Source: Echinococcus granulosus
Lineage: Eukaryota > Platyhelminthes > Cestoda > Cyclophyllidea > Taeniidae
Direction: 5' to 3'
Assembly (NCBI RefSeq): GCF_000524195.1
Contig: NW_020170390.1
Span: forward strand, 1,193,872-1,257,871
DNA: 64,000 nt
The position numbers and the translations under genes were made by a program. This document shows, in pieces, positions 39,401 to 50,700 of the stretch (position 1 is its first letter; the number at the start of each line of letters is the position of its first letter). Under the pieces are notes generated by a model that did no database searches, was not told where the DNA came from, and saw nothing but the letters and a program-made list of their open reading frames with translations.

Positions 39401-40651
39401 GCCGAAAGTTCCAACCGGTTGAATATGTCAGCAAATATGCTTCCAGTCTAATAAACACTTTCCTCAAAATCCCTATTTTATACATGTTCTAGCGTCTTTA
39501 GTTTTGAGTAATGAAAAGTCGTTTACAAGAGGGTGTCAAAGGGAAGTACGTTTGTGAAACGTGAAATTCGTGCATGATACCTAAAAAACGTGATTATTCA
39601 AAAAATATAGGAAAGGTAGAGTGTTGGGTATAGTCATCAAAATTATAAAGGTTTCTTTAGCAACTTTTGATGCAAATCGTATGATATTATCAAGCTCTCA
39701 TAGCATAAAAATACCTGGCCATGGTTCCTATCAGAAACGGGGCATTTTGGTGGGGATTACTTGGCCAGTCCCAGGACTACCATCATTCTATTTTATTTAT
39801 ACACAAAAAAATCAAGAAATCCAAAATTTCAAATGCTGTACACGAATTCCTTGCAACAGATCATAAAATTTCTTTAAAGATTTTACACGAACTGTTTTTC
39901 TTATCTGCACGGTTGTTCGTGTGCTCGCCTAATTTATTCATGTTGATTTCGCTGAATTCGAGGCTGCATTTTGAGGAGCTGATATTTGCGTGACTTTAGC
40001 AAATTGCTAAAAATTTTCAGGGCCTGTGAGTTGAGCAAAAAAATTAACATTTATGTTAGCAATTTTTGTGAAAGACAAATGCAAAAATGCTGAATGAAAT
40101 TAGCTTCCTTGCGTAGACAATCGAAATATTGTCTTCAGGTCAACATGAGGAGGACCAAGAAGTGAAAAATAATAACAATCTGATGCCTAATTCGAGCCCT
40201 GCACAAAACAAAAAATACTTAAAGTAAAAAAGGGAAAAAATAACAAAGGGATCGGGTAGGAACGCATATGTGATTATGGAAGGAGTGGAGGACACTCACG
40301 CCATGATAAGTTCCACTGTGTGTTCTTTCCAACATCCTTCATGAATAGGTTTTTCTTGCAGACACGCCAAAGGCCTGAGTGGAGGGTGATGAGGAAGGTG
40401 GCGTTGGATGTTTCGTCCGGCTCGCGTTCAACGGTAAAGAGCCAGGAGTCCATGGCAATGGCGCAGAACAGGAGGAGGAGGGCAAGGGTTCCCGCGCTCC
40501 AACTGACGCCGAGGAGAAGGCGTTTCTGTCCCACTAGAGCCCCCACGCTTCGCACCCACCGCAGTGAGCGCAGCAGTCCCACTGACAGCCCCGCAAACGG
40601 CACCTCCTGCGTCACAGACACTGGCACCGCGTCTTCACCACTCATCCGCAT
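27493..40651 (-). CDS. calcium channel gamma / TARP-like tetraspan protein
   Basis: Exons on the minus strand: 40651-40300, 35805-35707, 30087-29890 and 28832-27493. They total 1989 nt or 662 residues, with all phases consistent. Membrane segment 1 lies at about 44-68. It is followed by the extracellular loop with NAT and NLS glycosylation sites (N83, N114) and the claudin/gamma signature GLWRVC (93-98). Exon 3 carries segment 2 and part of segment 3 (MRPAAFFPPAGLLLLCLGGG, FLGGGACIVSG), and exon 4 continues it (ILTLIGIVLYVGSV). Segment 4 is FGAAFRLCIGAFVLSEFAGVFVIHLFL, very like stargazin's. The remaining roughly 380 residues are a Ser-rich cytoplasmic tail with an 11-Gln run. The last four residues, VTSI, fit a class I PDZ ligand, as stargazin's TTPV does. 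By family it would modulate voltage-gated calcium channels or ionotropic glutamate receptors; which one cannot be told. An ATG at 40645 is an alternative start. Confidence 0.85.
28009..28047 (-). repeat. CAG/CAA repeat coding for polyglutamine
   Basis: The plus strand shows GTT/GCT triplets that read as an 11-residue glutamine run (KQQQ...QQRHQQHQ) at about residues 479-490 of the gamma-like protein. CAG and CAA are mixed, so the tract may be fairly stable. It lies in the cytoplasmic tail. Confidence 0.9.
28833..29889 (-). other. intron 3 of the gamma-like gene
   Basis: This intron splits the codon for glycine at IVSG|ILTL in phase 1 (donor G|GTGAGC, acceptor CCGTTAG). No exon could be supported inside it, although 28889-28936 reads through to a donor-like site (see rejected items). 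Confidence 0.7.
30868..31070 (+). repeat. degenerate copy of the LTR-like family
   Basis: Family blocks are recognisable in order: AAGACGACATAATACCGGG, GGCTGCTGACATAGCCCGGAG, GTCGCCCAGCGAAAGTA and AGTTAAACAAATAA. The ends are eroded and no target duplication was found, so coordinates are approximate. Confidence 0.55.
31306..31498 (+). repeat. LTR-like repeat, diverged subfamily, TSD ATTC
   Basis: The copy is 193 bp, starts TGTAGGGCCCCGAGGTATC and ends AAGGTATTGCA. A perfect ATTC flanks both ends (31302-31305 and 31499-31502). It retains the AGAATATATACT TATA-like block and GGCGGAGCCCTAAGTGACCC, and ends TTGCA rather than TTACA. It lies inside an intron of the gamma-like gene, antisense to that gene. 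Confidence 0.8.
35115..35290 (-). repeat. diverged LTR-like repeat, minus orientation
   Basis: The plus strand shows reverse-complement family blocks: CTCTCGGTTTAGGTAGCGGGCC, GGGCTCAGCCATT, GGTCATGCCAGTAGCC, CAATACATATTCTGCCC and GTGTCTTCTCTC. The ends are approximate and no clear target duplication is seen. Confidence 0.6.
35806..40299 (-). other. intron 1 of the gamma-like gene (4.5 kb)
   Basis: This intron separates the exon with segment 1 and the GLW motif from the exon LVHDYHFENCSSIPYF. It is AT-rich. A 123-codon minus-strand open frame at 38220-38591 resembles nothing I know and lacks splice support. No repeat copy was recognised. Confidence 0.55.
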
Positions 40652-42390
40652 TCCCGCCTCTCGGCATTTGCTCGTCCGTCTCTGCTCACTCCCTCCTCCT
40701 TCTATGTGTGTAAAGATTGGTCTCTGTTGTCCGCCTTTCTCCTTTGTCGTCTTGATTGTTTTTTCTTTCTCGTCGTCTTCTTCTAGCGGCCGCGATGCAG
40801 AGGACGCGGTGCGTTCACATGGCAGCGCTTAGGAGGAGCGAGCCCGAATGCCAGCTTTTGAGTGCGTGCGTGCGTAAGTGCGAGCGCTCTTCGTATTGGC
40901 TGGGGAGAGTGATCTGGAACTGCCTATCACTCCAGGAACTAGCCGCCGCTTACTCATCGAACCGTTGGCATTGTGAGTTATACGACACTCCAAATTATCC
41001 TTGCAAGGTGTCAGTCGGCACAGGACGTTGTCGTCGCTATTCCCCTCCACCATCAGGTCAAGACGATTACTCACCCGGATTCATAATGCCACTGACTGTT
41101 TATTCTTCAAAATTCGAAATGTTGCCTTTCAAAAACGCTACATGAGGCACATCACACATTTCGTAATGGTTTTTAGCTGTGCTCCAGATGGAAAATATCC
41201 AAAAATGACAGAAATTTTGAGCAAATATCACTTTTTATGCCAACAAACAGAAAGTTTGTTGAATTCTTTACCTTTATTACATATCAATGATATGTAGTAG
41301 CCAAATGCTCTTTTTGAACAAGGCAGAACATCTACACACCGAAATGCTCGTCCCTCTGTAAACTTAATGCCGCTCTGGTTATTTCCCACTGATAAATTAA
41401 AGGCCTTACAATTCATTATAACATCGAATGCAGTCTTCAGGTATTTTAACAACTTTTATTCACTCTGTAACTTGAGGAAGGAAATTTGTGCGGGCTAGCA
41501 GGTATGGAGATCCGTCGTTGAGTAAATACTGCTCTGTAATGCTGATCCGCCTGCTACGATCCCGCGGTCATGGATGTGGTTCATGATTGGAAAAAGTGGT
41601 CTTAAACTTCCAATGTACTAATTTTGACTTTTTAACAAAGCACGATTTTACGTGGTGACAATTGTAGAGGGGATCGAAAAATTTTCCCTTTAATTTCCAA
41701 TTAATTAACACGATTTTTACTGAGCCTGTGAGCGCGAGTGTGGTGGAGTGAGGGTTTGCCGCAGGCACTACGCAGTTAGCCACACCACTTTTTGAGGCGG
41801 GAAAATAAGTCTCCCAAAAACTGAATTTGAATTTTTGATTATTCTACTACGAGACAGTGTTTTATGAATGGTAACTTAAGCCCTCATTGTAACTGTACCA
41901 TGCTTTAGCAGTTGCCAACATTATCTTCGAGTATAGCGACAGGTAGGACTTTAAATTTCACAAAATTTACACCTTACGGCTGTAAGAAATGTCTGCAACA
42001 GGAATGTCTAATTTTTTTTCAACATTTGTGTCGCGAAACAGAATTTGTGTCTACTGACCTCTTTATACCACTTCAACATATTCCTGATAATTTTTGGTCA
42101 CCTAACACATCGTTTTCATTGCTGTCAGCTTTTCCTTTTTCTTCCCTTAGCAAATTTACACAATGATCTCTAGCTTATATTAGCGGCTGCTAAAAGTCCA
42201 AAATTAACTTCCTACTCAAAAGGAACTTTAGAGGCACGACTTTCAGATCATGTATAAGGAGAAGAAAGGCCTAAAATTCCCGTTCGCTTTTTGATGCGCG
42301 TAAAGTACCATAAAACAGATTATTAATTTCAACAATTGCTAGCAGATGTATTGTGTATCATCAGCGCACTCGGGTAGCAAAGGGGTGGTC
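40652..42390. other. upstream region of the gamma-like gene
   Basis: The first 300 bases upstream of the gamma-like start are CpG-rich, including GCGGCCGCG near 40790, and probably contain its promoter and 5' UTR. Open frames on the plus strand (for example 40756-41145) have no recognised domain and overlap this CpG-rich DNA. Beyond about 41100 the sequence becomes AT-rich and empty. Confidence 0.35.
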
Positions 42391-42397
42391 TTTGCGT

Positions 42398-42418
42398 GCA
42401 CACACACACACACACACA
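42398..42418. repeat. (CA)n microsatellite
   Basis: About ten tandem CA dinucleotides lie in intergenic DNA. A simple-sequence tract, likely length-polymorphic. Confidence 0.9.
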
Positions 42419-42605
42419 GTCGTGACAACTATTGCCTCCGCGTCTTGACACGCTCCTTCCCAAAAAATGGACGATGTTGACTCACCAACCCCTTACCCAG
42501 TGTGGCCACCTCGCTCTATCATTTGCATAATGAATCTGGATACATTTTTGAGCTTTTTTGGGAAAAAAGAGCATGTTTTCATTGCATCACGTGGTTTTTA
42601 TCTTT

Positions 42606-42782
42606 TGTGATACTTTGTTTTAAAATCTCGGCACTTAGGGTCCCGCCATTATAACTCTGCTGGGTAGCACGGCCTCCGGGCCATGCCAGTAGCCGCTCCT
42701 ATTCCTTCTGTACATCTTCAATACATATTCAGCCCGACTATTATGTCTTCGTTCCTCTTTTGGGAAGACTCTTGGCGCTACA
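42606..42782 (-). repeat. diverged LTR-like repeat, minus orientation
   Basis: Reverse-complement blocks include AATCTCGGCACTTAGGGTCCCGCC, GGGCCATGCCAGTAGC, CAATACATATTCAGCCCGA and TTGGCGCTACA at the end. The terminal TGTGATAC/CTACA pair fits the family. No target duplication was found. Confidence 0.6.
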
Positions 42783-43495
42783 TATATATGTATTCTCAAA
42801 GGATATAGAGGTTTATCCAAAAGACCGTACTTTGAGCAGAAAACACAGTGTCGAAGGGAATGTCCTTGCTAGGATTATTTTTGAGATTATAAATAGCTTA
42901 ACACTTTGCACTGAGAATGATGCACGTAATTGAAGTTTCTTAAACTCCAATTTCGCTTCAAGTATGAAAGCTGGGTGCATGCTGTACCCATCGGCGGCGC
43001 AAGTTTTCCTGCGCTGGAGGATGATTTATTTGTTTCTATTTATCCTTCTGCGGGCAAAACTAACGAACTTGAACTCCACAAGGCTGTTCACGTTCTCACA
43101 AAGGCCAAAGCAAGCTAAATCAACTACTCAACAATCAGCATTTACCAAAGGCAAATATATACGCCAAGTTTTTTTAAATTTGAAACTCTCCTAAACTAAT
43201 GACAAGAAGAATGCATAAACAAATGTTTTGTTAAATTATCATGCTTTATTTCCCTCCGAGACTTTTTACTAAAGTATTTACGTAATTATAAAACTGGGAA
43301 ATGTTCTGTTCCGTACTCAGCACAAGCCTAGACCAAGTGAACTCCATCAGTTATTCAGCAAAGCATGAAAATAGCACTTTATAACATTGCTTTGGGAAAC
43401 TTCTGCCTTGCTTGAAATTGAATCCATGCCATGTATACACATCCGTCACAACTGGAATAGCTGCGTGGATGTATGAAGGAAGCAGTGTACACCTC

Positions 43496-44415
43496 TGACT
43501 GCTTGTTTGACTCTTAACTTTGGTTTCGCGAATACACAAATCCTTGCAGATCGGGCTTCCACTCAATGGTATGATCTCTAAGCCATGCCAGTAGCGTCAG
43601 CTCTTCGGGGAAGTCGCAAGACGCTAAATTGGTGGCAACGTAAACGAACTCGATGCGAAAGGATGACTGCCCTGATTTCCATTCATGAATATCAAACCAT
43701 GGCGTGATGGAAGAAGGGCACATGCTACGAATGGAAGAAGTTCTAACCAGCCCTAACGGAAGGATTGAAAATGACGTCTTCCTTTAGCGACTACCTCAGC
43801 TTCTTGTCCCGCGGGAATGCTGTTAACAACCGAAAGGAATGACATTAGTCTTGAACTACCTGGAATAGTTCGTTACGGAGCTGTATATGGTACCTGTTGG
43901 AAGATAACAATCAAGTAAACACGCGACACCTCCTTCGCCCTCCACCAGCTGGATAGAACCCAGATAGATATGGATGGGTAGCACTGAAGTAAAAACAACG
44001 TGGCATGGTGGAATGAACGCAAAACCCTATACCTTGGAAACTACTTCAAACGCCATTCTTTATTAAACGACTGTGCTTTTAAGCCAGTGTTCCTACGACT
44101 GGCAATGATATCCGGGGTGGTCAGCCCACTGCAAGCAGGCCGAAACTCCAGCCAAGATGCGTCAGTGGTGTTTCAACCAATTCCCACCTCAAATGCAGGC
44201 AAATTCGATGACTGACGCGGGAGGTTGACCAAAGGGAGCACTGGGGACGGCACTCAAAAAGAAAAGGGGGGTTATGCGATACTTTGATGATTTGTTTAAC
44301 GCCTCGTTTTGGTTTTAAGGCCACTTAAGGCTAGGCAATTGTACTTCAGCTGGAAGGAGTGGTCTTTGGGGCGTGCCAGCAGTCTCAGCTCATCTAAAGG
44401 TCAAGAAGCGCTATA
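43496..44415 (-). mobile_element. candidate TRIM-like element (two LTR-like ends, no ORF)
   Basis: Two degenerate family copies in the same minus orientation (about 43496-43626 and 44275-44415) bracket about 650 bases. Left-end blocks are TTGTTTGACTC, AAGCCATGCCAGTAGCGTC and GGGAAGTCGCAAGACGCTA. Right-end blocks are TGCGATACTTTGATGATTTG, GGCGTGCCAGCAGTCTCAGC and GAAGCGCTATA. The interior has no reading frame of note. Its last 350 bases resemble 50080-50550. This is what a terminal-repeat retrotransposon in miniature would look like. It could instead be two independent insertions. Confidence 0.45.
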
Positions 44416-44789
44416 GCGGTATTATGTTCCCCTAAAGCATGCACTGGAAAGAAAGGAAATCACTTATTGCAAATAACTGATTCTTCAACCAAATTTACCT
44501 CACTGGGTCTTCTTCTAGCTTTGCTAACTTCATATTGGCTCAGCAATGGGTGTATGACAATTTTCTAAAAATGGTACATTCAATTCATAAAATATCTTTA
44601 TCAAAACATTTCTCTCTTCCTTGATTTAAGTCAGGTTCGGTGGGGAATTGATCGGTATCATCAAAATATCCTAATACTACTAACTTACAGTGGTAATCTA
44701 TTCAACTCATACAAGAGTCCCACGTTATTGCCTCGCTGTACCTGTTACATATCATTGTAAAAATACATAAATGATAAGGGATAATGTAA

Positions 44790-44990
44790 TGTAGCGTCCC
44801 GAAACTTCCCTAAAGACGAAAGAAGACACAATACTCGGGCAGAATATATATATGTTCAACACAGAGAATGTGTCTGGGCTACTGGCATGGCCCGAAGGCC
44901 AGCCCGCCCAGCGAGGCACAAGAAGGCAAATTCAAAAGTACAAAAGTGGCGCCTCACCAATACCGAGGGGTAAACCACTATCGTATTACA
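44790..44990 (+). repeat. LTR-like repeat, young subfamily, TSD GTAA
   Basis: The copy is 201 bp, starts TGTAGCGTCCCGAAACTTCC and ends CTATCGTATTACA. A perfect GTAA flanks both ends (44786-44789 and 44991-44994). It carries AGAATATATATATGTTC and GGTAAACC at the positions of the TATA-like and polyadenylation-like elements. Confidence 0.85.
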
Positions 44991-47900
44991 GTAATGTACG
45001 TGGCAACTTTCAAGGGTTTTTCTCAATTTTTATTAATGTTACGTGATACTCAGGGCTATGCTATTAGGATGCCATACAGGAGCACAGGGACTACTTTAGA
45101 GATCAAAGTGCTGAATTTCTACCCCCATCAGGTTTTGTGTTTAGCTTCGAGCAAAGTAAGCTGGGTTCCCTTGTTGAAAATTTTAAAAAATACCAGATTC
45201 CTACTTTCTGTCTTATTAGGCTGACACAATAGCCTAAACAAAAAATTGCGAATTTTTATCTTGAAGAATTTTATGATTCGGTAAAATTATTGCCGCTTGG
45301 CATGACCATTCGCAGCTGTCAGACGCAGTTGTTTGGCATAATGCTATCCATCTTAGCCCCGTTGAGTGTGATGAAACTCAAGGGTAGATTTGAGAAGGCA
45401 TTTATCTTTTATTTTGCTCATTCTCTCATGCCGTAAAAGCGTTGAACATTAACATAAGGCCGATCTTAACCAATGCCATAATCATGGGGACGGCGATGAG
45501 GAAAGGGGAGAGTGAAGGAGAATAAAGTGGATTGGAGAAATTTCAATTTGCCGAGAAGCGGGATAAGTGGTCCGAAATTGCGCGTCAAGGATTAGAGGGC
45601 ACGTGGGGCTGCTGCTCATCAAGATTTTGGAAGTAGTTGAAGAAACGTTATACTCCTATTTCACAATAGACCTAAAGAGACCAGCATCGAGTTTTAAAGT
45701 ACTTGCTGCTTGATGTCAGGTGCTAGGAGAACATTCCTTATCCTAGTTACAGTCCAGCTTAATTATTATGCCTTGTGGAGAAAAAGACACTGCACCAAAT
45801 TTGGCCTACGACTACCGTCTACATTTTGATGATCCCATCAACTGTGACGACATCTTCCATGACGTTTCATGTACAAAGCATATTTCTCCTAGCTATTTTG
45901 CTGCCTAAAATTCAAGATTAGAATTGAACCTGATTTATTCCACTCCATAAAAACCTGTCCTGCACTCAAGGGGATTATTTATTACAAATCTTAAGCCATA
46001 AATTAATTTTGCTGATGATTTACGGGTTGTTTTGTATCGAACAATAAATCGCTGTCAGACTACAATCGCTTGGAATCAGAGAACCCAACTCTGTCATACG
46101 AGGGTCGAAGACTTTTTAAGGATAGTTTAAACAAAGATCATATTTAAACAGCACTTTAATTAATAATTTTAATTTGGAAGTCCTCAGTGACCACCACCTT
46201 TGCTCCCTTTTAAAATCTCCAAACTATGCAACTACGTGGGTTCGCTCCGGTTGGTTGTGCCCTGGTTTGGGTTTCTAAGACATGCCGTCATTAATTTAAA
46301 TCAACCTTCACAATGTACATAAATGCTAGATTAGAGTACACATATGCCTGAGAAAAGAAGTAACACCGCAAAGGTCTAGGATTTTTTTTCCAATTGATGG
46401 AGTCCCGCCAAATCCAACTGTTCTCGTGACTGTCACGGAATCCAGGCGAGTGCAGCGTAACAGTCCGTCTTTTACGTCTTTTGGTGACACAACCACTGTC
46501 GGGTTAAATCCCCCACGGGGCATGATATATTGCTTCCCCTGTGAGCAAAGAACGCTAAGAAATAAATTGCACATTTTCATTAGGATTACCATGAACTCTC
46601 CGATTGCATCGGATGTCCGGAGTTCAGTGCGTAGTTACCAGGATAATAAACCTCCTCCTTTTCTTATTTATTTGAAGCGAAAACATTTTTGGACACTTTT
46701 GACAGCAGTTACGGTGCCTTCTTATGGAAAATATACCACTTTAAGGAGGGCGATAAGTTTTCCCGTTTCTTTTGTGTGCACATTTGAGAATGTGTCAATT
46801 CTGTTCACTAATGCTCTTCCACTTCCGAAAGCATCGGGCTTTGCCATGGTTTGTCTAGTCTTGTAGCTAAACTCTTTATAGGCTTTGTTAGTTGACGGGA
46901 TAAACGAATAAAAATAATCCTCTTATTATGCGTTCGGAAGTCCTGTACATTGAGAACCTCAATAGTCGGATTAGGCTCGAAGCCAAGTTGGTTCCAAACA
47001 TAATTTGGGCTTTCCCTTTTTACTGAACTTCTCTTGATTTTTACAAATCTTTTTATGATATCTCTGAAATATCTGCATTCGATTAAACAAAGAAACATAC
47101 TTGTGAAGTCTAGGCGACCAAGATCAATGCATTTGCGGCATTCTAACAGGCCACAATGCCATCAAAGACCTCTCGTTTTATAAAAAAGGTTCTGTGAATA
47201 CAAGCAAGGTGAATAGATTTCCAACTCAGGTGACCATCAAAGAGCCTATCTTGGGCCAAATGAAATGGATTATTCATGTGGGCAGAATTGACCACTTCGT
47301 AGTACCATTGATAACGCCCAAAAAGACAGCGCGCCAATTGCTGAGCCCCATGAGACTGCTTAAGGCATTTGGCGAATAACTTTCCCATTTATTCCCTTAC
47401 AAAAACACAACCGCCTTTCCAAATCCCCATCTGGTGCAGAAAAACATCTCGCCTTGAAGGAATTTAGTCCAGTCCTTTCGAGGCCGAAATTCGACCAAGC
47501 TAATGTACTTCTTTCTCTCACATTATATAAGTCCGAGGTCGCATGACTACAGTGTTCATGGGCGAGGTACGTGGAATTACATAAGGTCTATGTATTTCTT
47601 CAAAACACTTTGTTCAAAAATTAATGAACCCATCAGTAAATTCTCCTGGAAGCTATAAATAGACTACGATTGGAGGTGACTTCTGGATTTATTTATATTT
47701 CTCAGTTAAGAGAATGAAGTTATTTTTTATTCCAGGAGCTCTCACATGAGTATCCATATCACTTCTGCTAGAAGGAAGAAAATTTTTCTAGTCATCATTT
47801 TATTGCTATCAGGCATTTGGGGAGATTATATTAATCCACTGTAAATAGAATGGCGAATCCATTAATTCGGTGCCTGAGGCAATCCTCATAGGGGATTAAA

Positions 47901-48261
47901 AGGATGTCGATGGTGATTTTCAGTTCGTTTTCCTACACTTGTTGATTATTTCTAAGGAAAAAACTTCACTGGTACCAACACCTTCCACTTTATTACAAGC
48001 GATTGAATGTACGCATGAGAATGCTACGCCTTAGGCGGTGTGGCACGGCGACCTTAGGATGGCCATTGCATTTCGGCTCAACTCTGAGGAGGTGCGGGGT
48101 TCTCCTAGCTAAGGAAAAAAGTTAGGTTTCTGTTAAAGATTTCAGCTTTTACGGAATTGTACGTTCGTAGTACAAACAGTAGGTGCAGCCTCTGCGAACG
48201 TAAAACCTAGTATTACAATCCGATATTCAAGTCTTTCCCGAATGGTATTCAATGACAGTGC

Positions 48262-48457
48262 TGCAATTTGTTAATCGTTTGTTTAACCCTTCGGTTTGGT
48301 AACAGGCCACTAAGGGGCCTCACCATTGTACCTCCGTGCCGGGCCGTCTGGCATTGGGGCTCTCCCATTGGCCCGAGCCCTACCCTATGCCAGATACATA
48401 TTTATTTTGCCAGCATATAATGTCCTCTTCGTCTTCAGGAAAGTCTTGAGGAGCTAA
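48262..48457 (-). repeat. diverged LTR-like repeat, minus orientation
   Basis: The copy starts TGCAATTTGTTAATCG on the plus strand and ends near GAGGAGCTAAA. Blocks CGGTTTGGTAACAGGCCAC, GGGGCCTCACCATTGTACC and TCCTCTTCGTCTTCAGGAAAG are clear. No target duplication is preserved. Confidence 0.65.
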
Positions 48458-49779
48458 ATAACAACCTAATAGAAAATTTTTAGCACCAGCAAAATGATAT
48501 GCTTAACGCCAAATTTTTTTGGTACCAAAATGACTTTCTGTTATAGCATAAATCCATCCTGGAACCTTTAGATAAGAAATTACCTAATGTTAAATCCTAT
48601 TCCCATCCCTCAAAGTGAAAAATTGCTGCTCATGGAGCCTGTTTTGCACTGGGCATGCAGTTTATCTCATTGAGGATAACTTTGTTAGTTGGGAGTTGAT
48701 CGACTCCACACTACATGGTAATTGAATAAGCTATTCTGCTCTTCTGCTACCCATGCCTAATCCTTACTAAATTTTTCACCCAATGGTGAGAAATGGCAGT
48801 GGTATCGTCACAAACCATAAACAAATGTATGTTTTGATCAGATAATGGGGGTATCGGAGGAACATAAAAAGTGGATGTGGTTATACATGCAAAACAAATG
48901 GATGGCGTGCATCAATAGAGCTTCGGGGACACCATGTTTGAGCCAAATCTGGGGAATAAATGGACATTGATGTAGACACTCGAATTCATTTTCTCCAATG
49001 CTAAGACAATAAAAGTCGCAACCGGAGTGGTTTGATGGATGATTTAATTGTGCCACAGGGACTGCTGCCTTCTGGGCGTCGCATAAAGAAGAATAGCCAG
49101 TGTAGATAAATTAAGTGGCTTAACCTCGATTGAATGATGCAAAAGCAGCTTTTGAGTGCCAGAAGCACAAGAATTTGTTCTTCACGACATCCACTTTTTA
49201 TCTAGGAGCTATAAGAAAGGGGATTGGCGCGGTGATGTGGCAAGTTTTAATGCACTACAATTAATATTTTAAAAGACCGCTTAACCGAAGAGATGGCTTG
49301 GAAGGGCTGTCGAATCAAACTACGCTTAAACGGGACATTGTACAAAAGCTAAAGACCTGTAAATAAAAGCTGTTGCAATAATGCAAAAGTAATGATGGAG
49401 AGGGAAAGACGCTAAGACATAATCCAAAATTGGAGGCAAATGAGGTATATACTCAAAAAAATGATTTGCCTATCTCGTCTGATCTGGCAGAAATTCCATC
49501 ACAAATACATTTAAAGGTCTTTGACCTTCCTACCATATGGTTGACGCATTTTTAAATTTGCAAGAAGATGGCGAATTTGTTAGCGAGAGTATGGAAAAAA
49601 GTAAGCCAAATTCCTTTCATTCCTAAGAAGTTCCTATAAAATATGGTTATTCAGGGCTGGAAATTAATAGGAAAATAAGTTAACATTTGGTGATAATTTT
49701 ATATTCTTCCAACCATCCGGGTATTTAAGTCTGCAGATTATACTTCTGCGCTTTAGTATGTATGTATGTTCTTCCAAGC

Positions 49780-50552
49780 TACTCTGGCTTATTACGACTT
49801 ATGCAAAGACTTGAAAAGCTACATCGGTGGGGTCGGCAAGCAAGCCTGGCCCAAAAAGATTAATATCTTGATTTCTACTGTCGAATGCAGACGCTTAAAT
49901 TCACCAAAGGCAAGCATTTGAAGCGGGTGAGTGAATCCTGTGAAGGCTCTCAAAAGCAGGATTCAAAGAGCTGTCTACCTTTGACAACAATCCAAAATCC
50001 GTTCTCTGTAAGAGTGCTTAATACCCAAACCATTTGGAAAAGGTCATCATGAAGCTGCCTACTGTACCTATTTCAGGCGTTAATCACGCGAACAGGCAAT
50101 TCCTCCTCCATGTCTCCACTACCTGAATAAAACCCGGATGGATGGGTGGGCAGTGCTAAAATGAGAAAAAATTGGTAAGAATGAATAGATGTGGAACATT
50201 AGCCCAGTTAAAACACTTTTAACATTGTTTTCATTAGACGGCTCTGCATTTAGGCCAATTTCTCTACTTCAGGTGAATGACTTACAAGTTGCTCGCTTTA
50301 TAGACCATGAACCATTCTTAAGCAGTATGAAGCTAGTGTACATTCTCATACTCAATGCAGGTTACAAATAGGACGGAACTCCAGGCAAAGCGGAATTGGT
50401 GAGTGCACCAGTGGCGTTGGGATCAAGTACCTTCTCGTACGCAAGAAAATTAAGTGACCAGAGTTACTGTTTTGTGGTTGCTTTGTGATGACCGATGTAG
50501 GAGGTTGACCGAGGATGGCGCAAGGGACGCCAGCCAAAAGAAGAGGAGGTCA
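49780..50552 (-). repeat. internal segment related to the 43.6-44.3 kb element
   Basis: Several blocks recur in order with 43.9-44.27 kb: a TGAATAAAACCCGGATGGATGGG block (there TGGATAGAACCCAGATAGATATGG), GGAACTCCAGGCAAAGC, CACCAGTGGCG, GGAGGTTGACCGAGGATGGC and AAAAGAAGAGGAGGTCATAC. It is followed on the right by a degraded LTR-like copy, in the same order as at 44.27 kb. The left end could not be found. Confidence 0.45.
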
Positions 50553-50700
50553 TACAGTGATTTTTTTTGTTTAGCCGTGTGTTTAGCTGCGAGAATGATT
50601 GGGTCTTTATGAATTGTACTTTCACTCTGTAACAACCATTGGACCATATTAGTGGCACCCGAACTCTTCTATATGTTAATAATGTTATCTTTTAGCATAC
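50553..50700 (-). repeat. heavily degraded LTR-like copy
   Basis: Order and spacing match the family only loosely (TTTGTTTAGCC, AATTGTACTTTC, CCATTGGACCATATTAGTGGC). It is kept because it follows the 49.8-50.55 kb internal segment, as the copy at 44275 follows its own. Confidence 0.35.

Noticed and set aside
46326..47098. Three overlapping frames of 88-146 codons suggestive of a retroelement remnant
   Set aside because: No reverse transcriptase, integrase or gag motif could be seen, and the frames lie on opposite strands. It is left as unannotated intergenic DNA.
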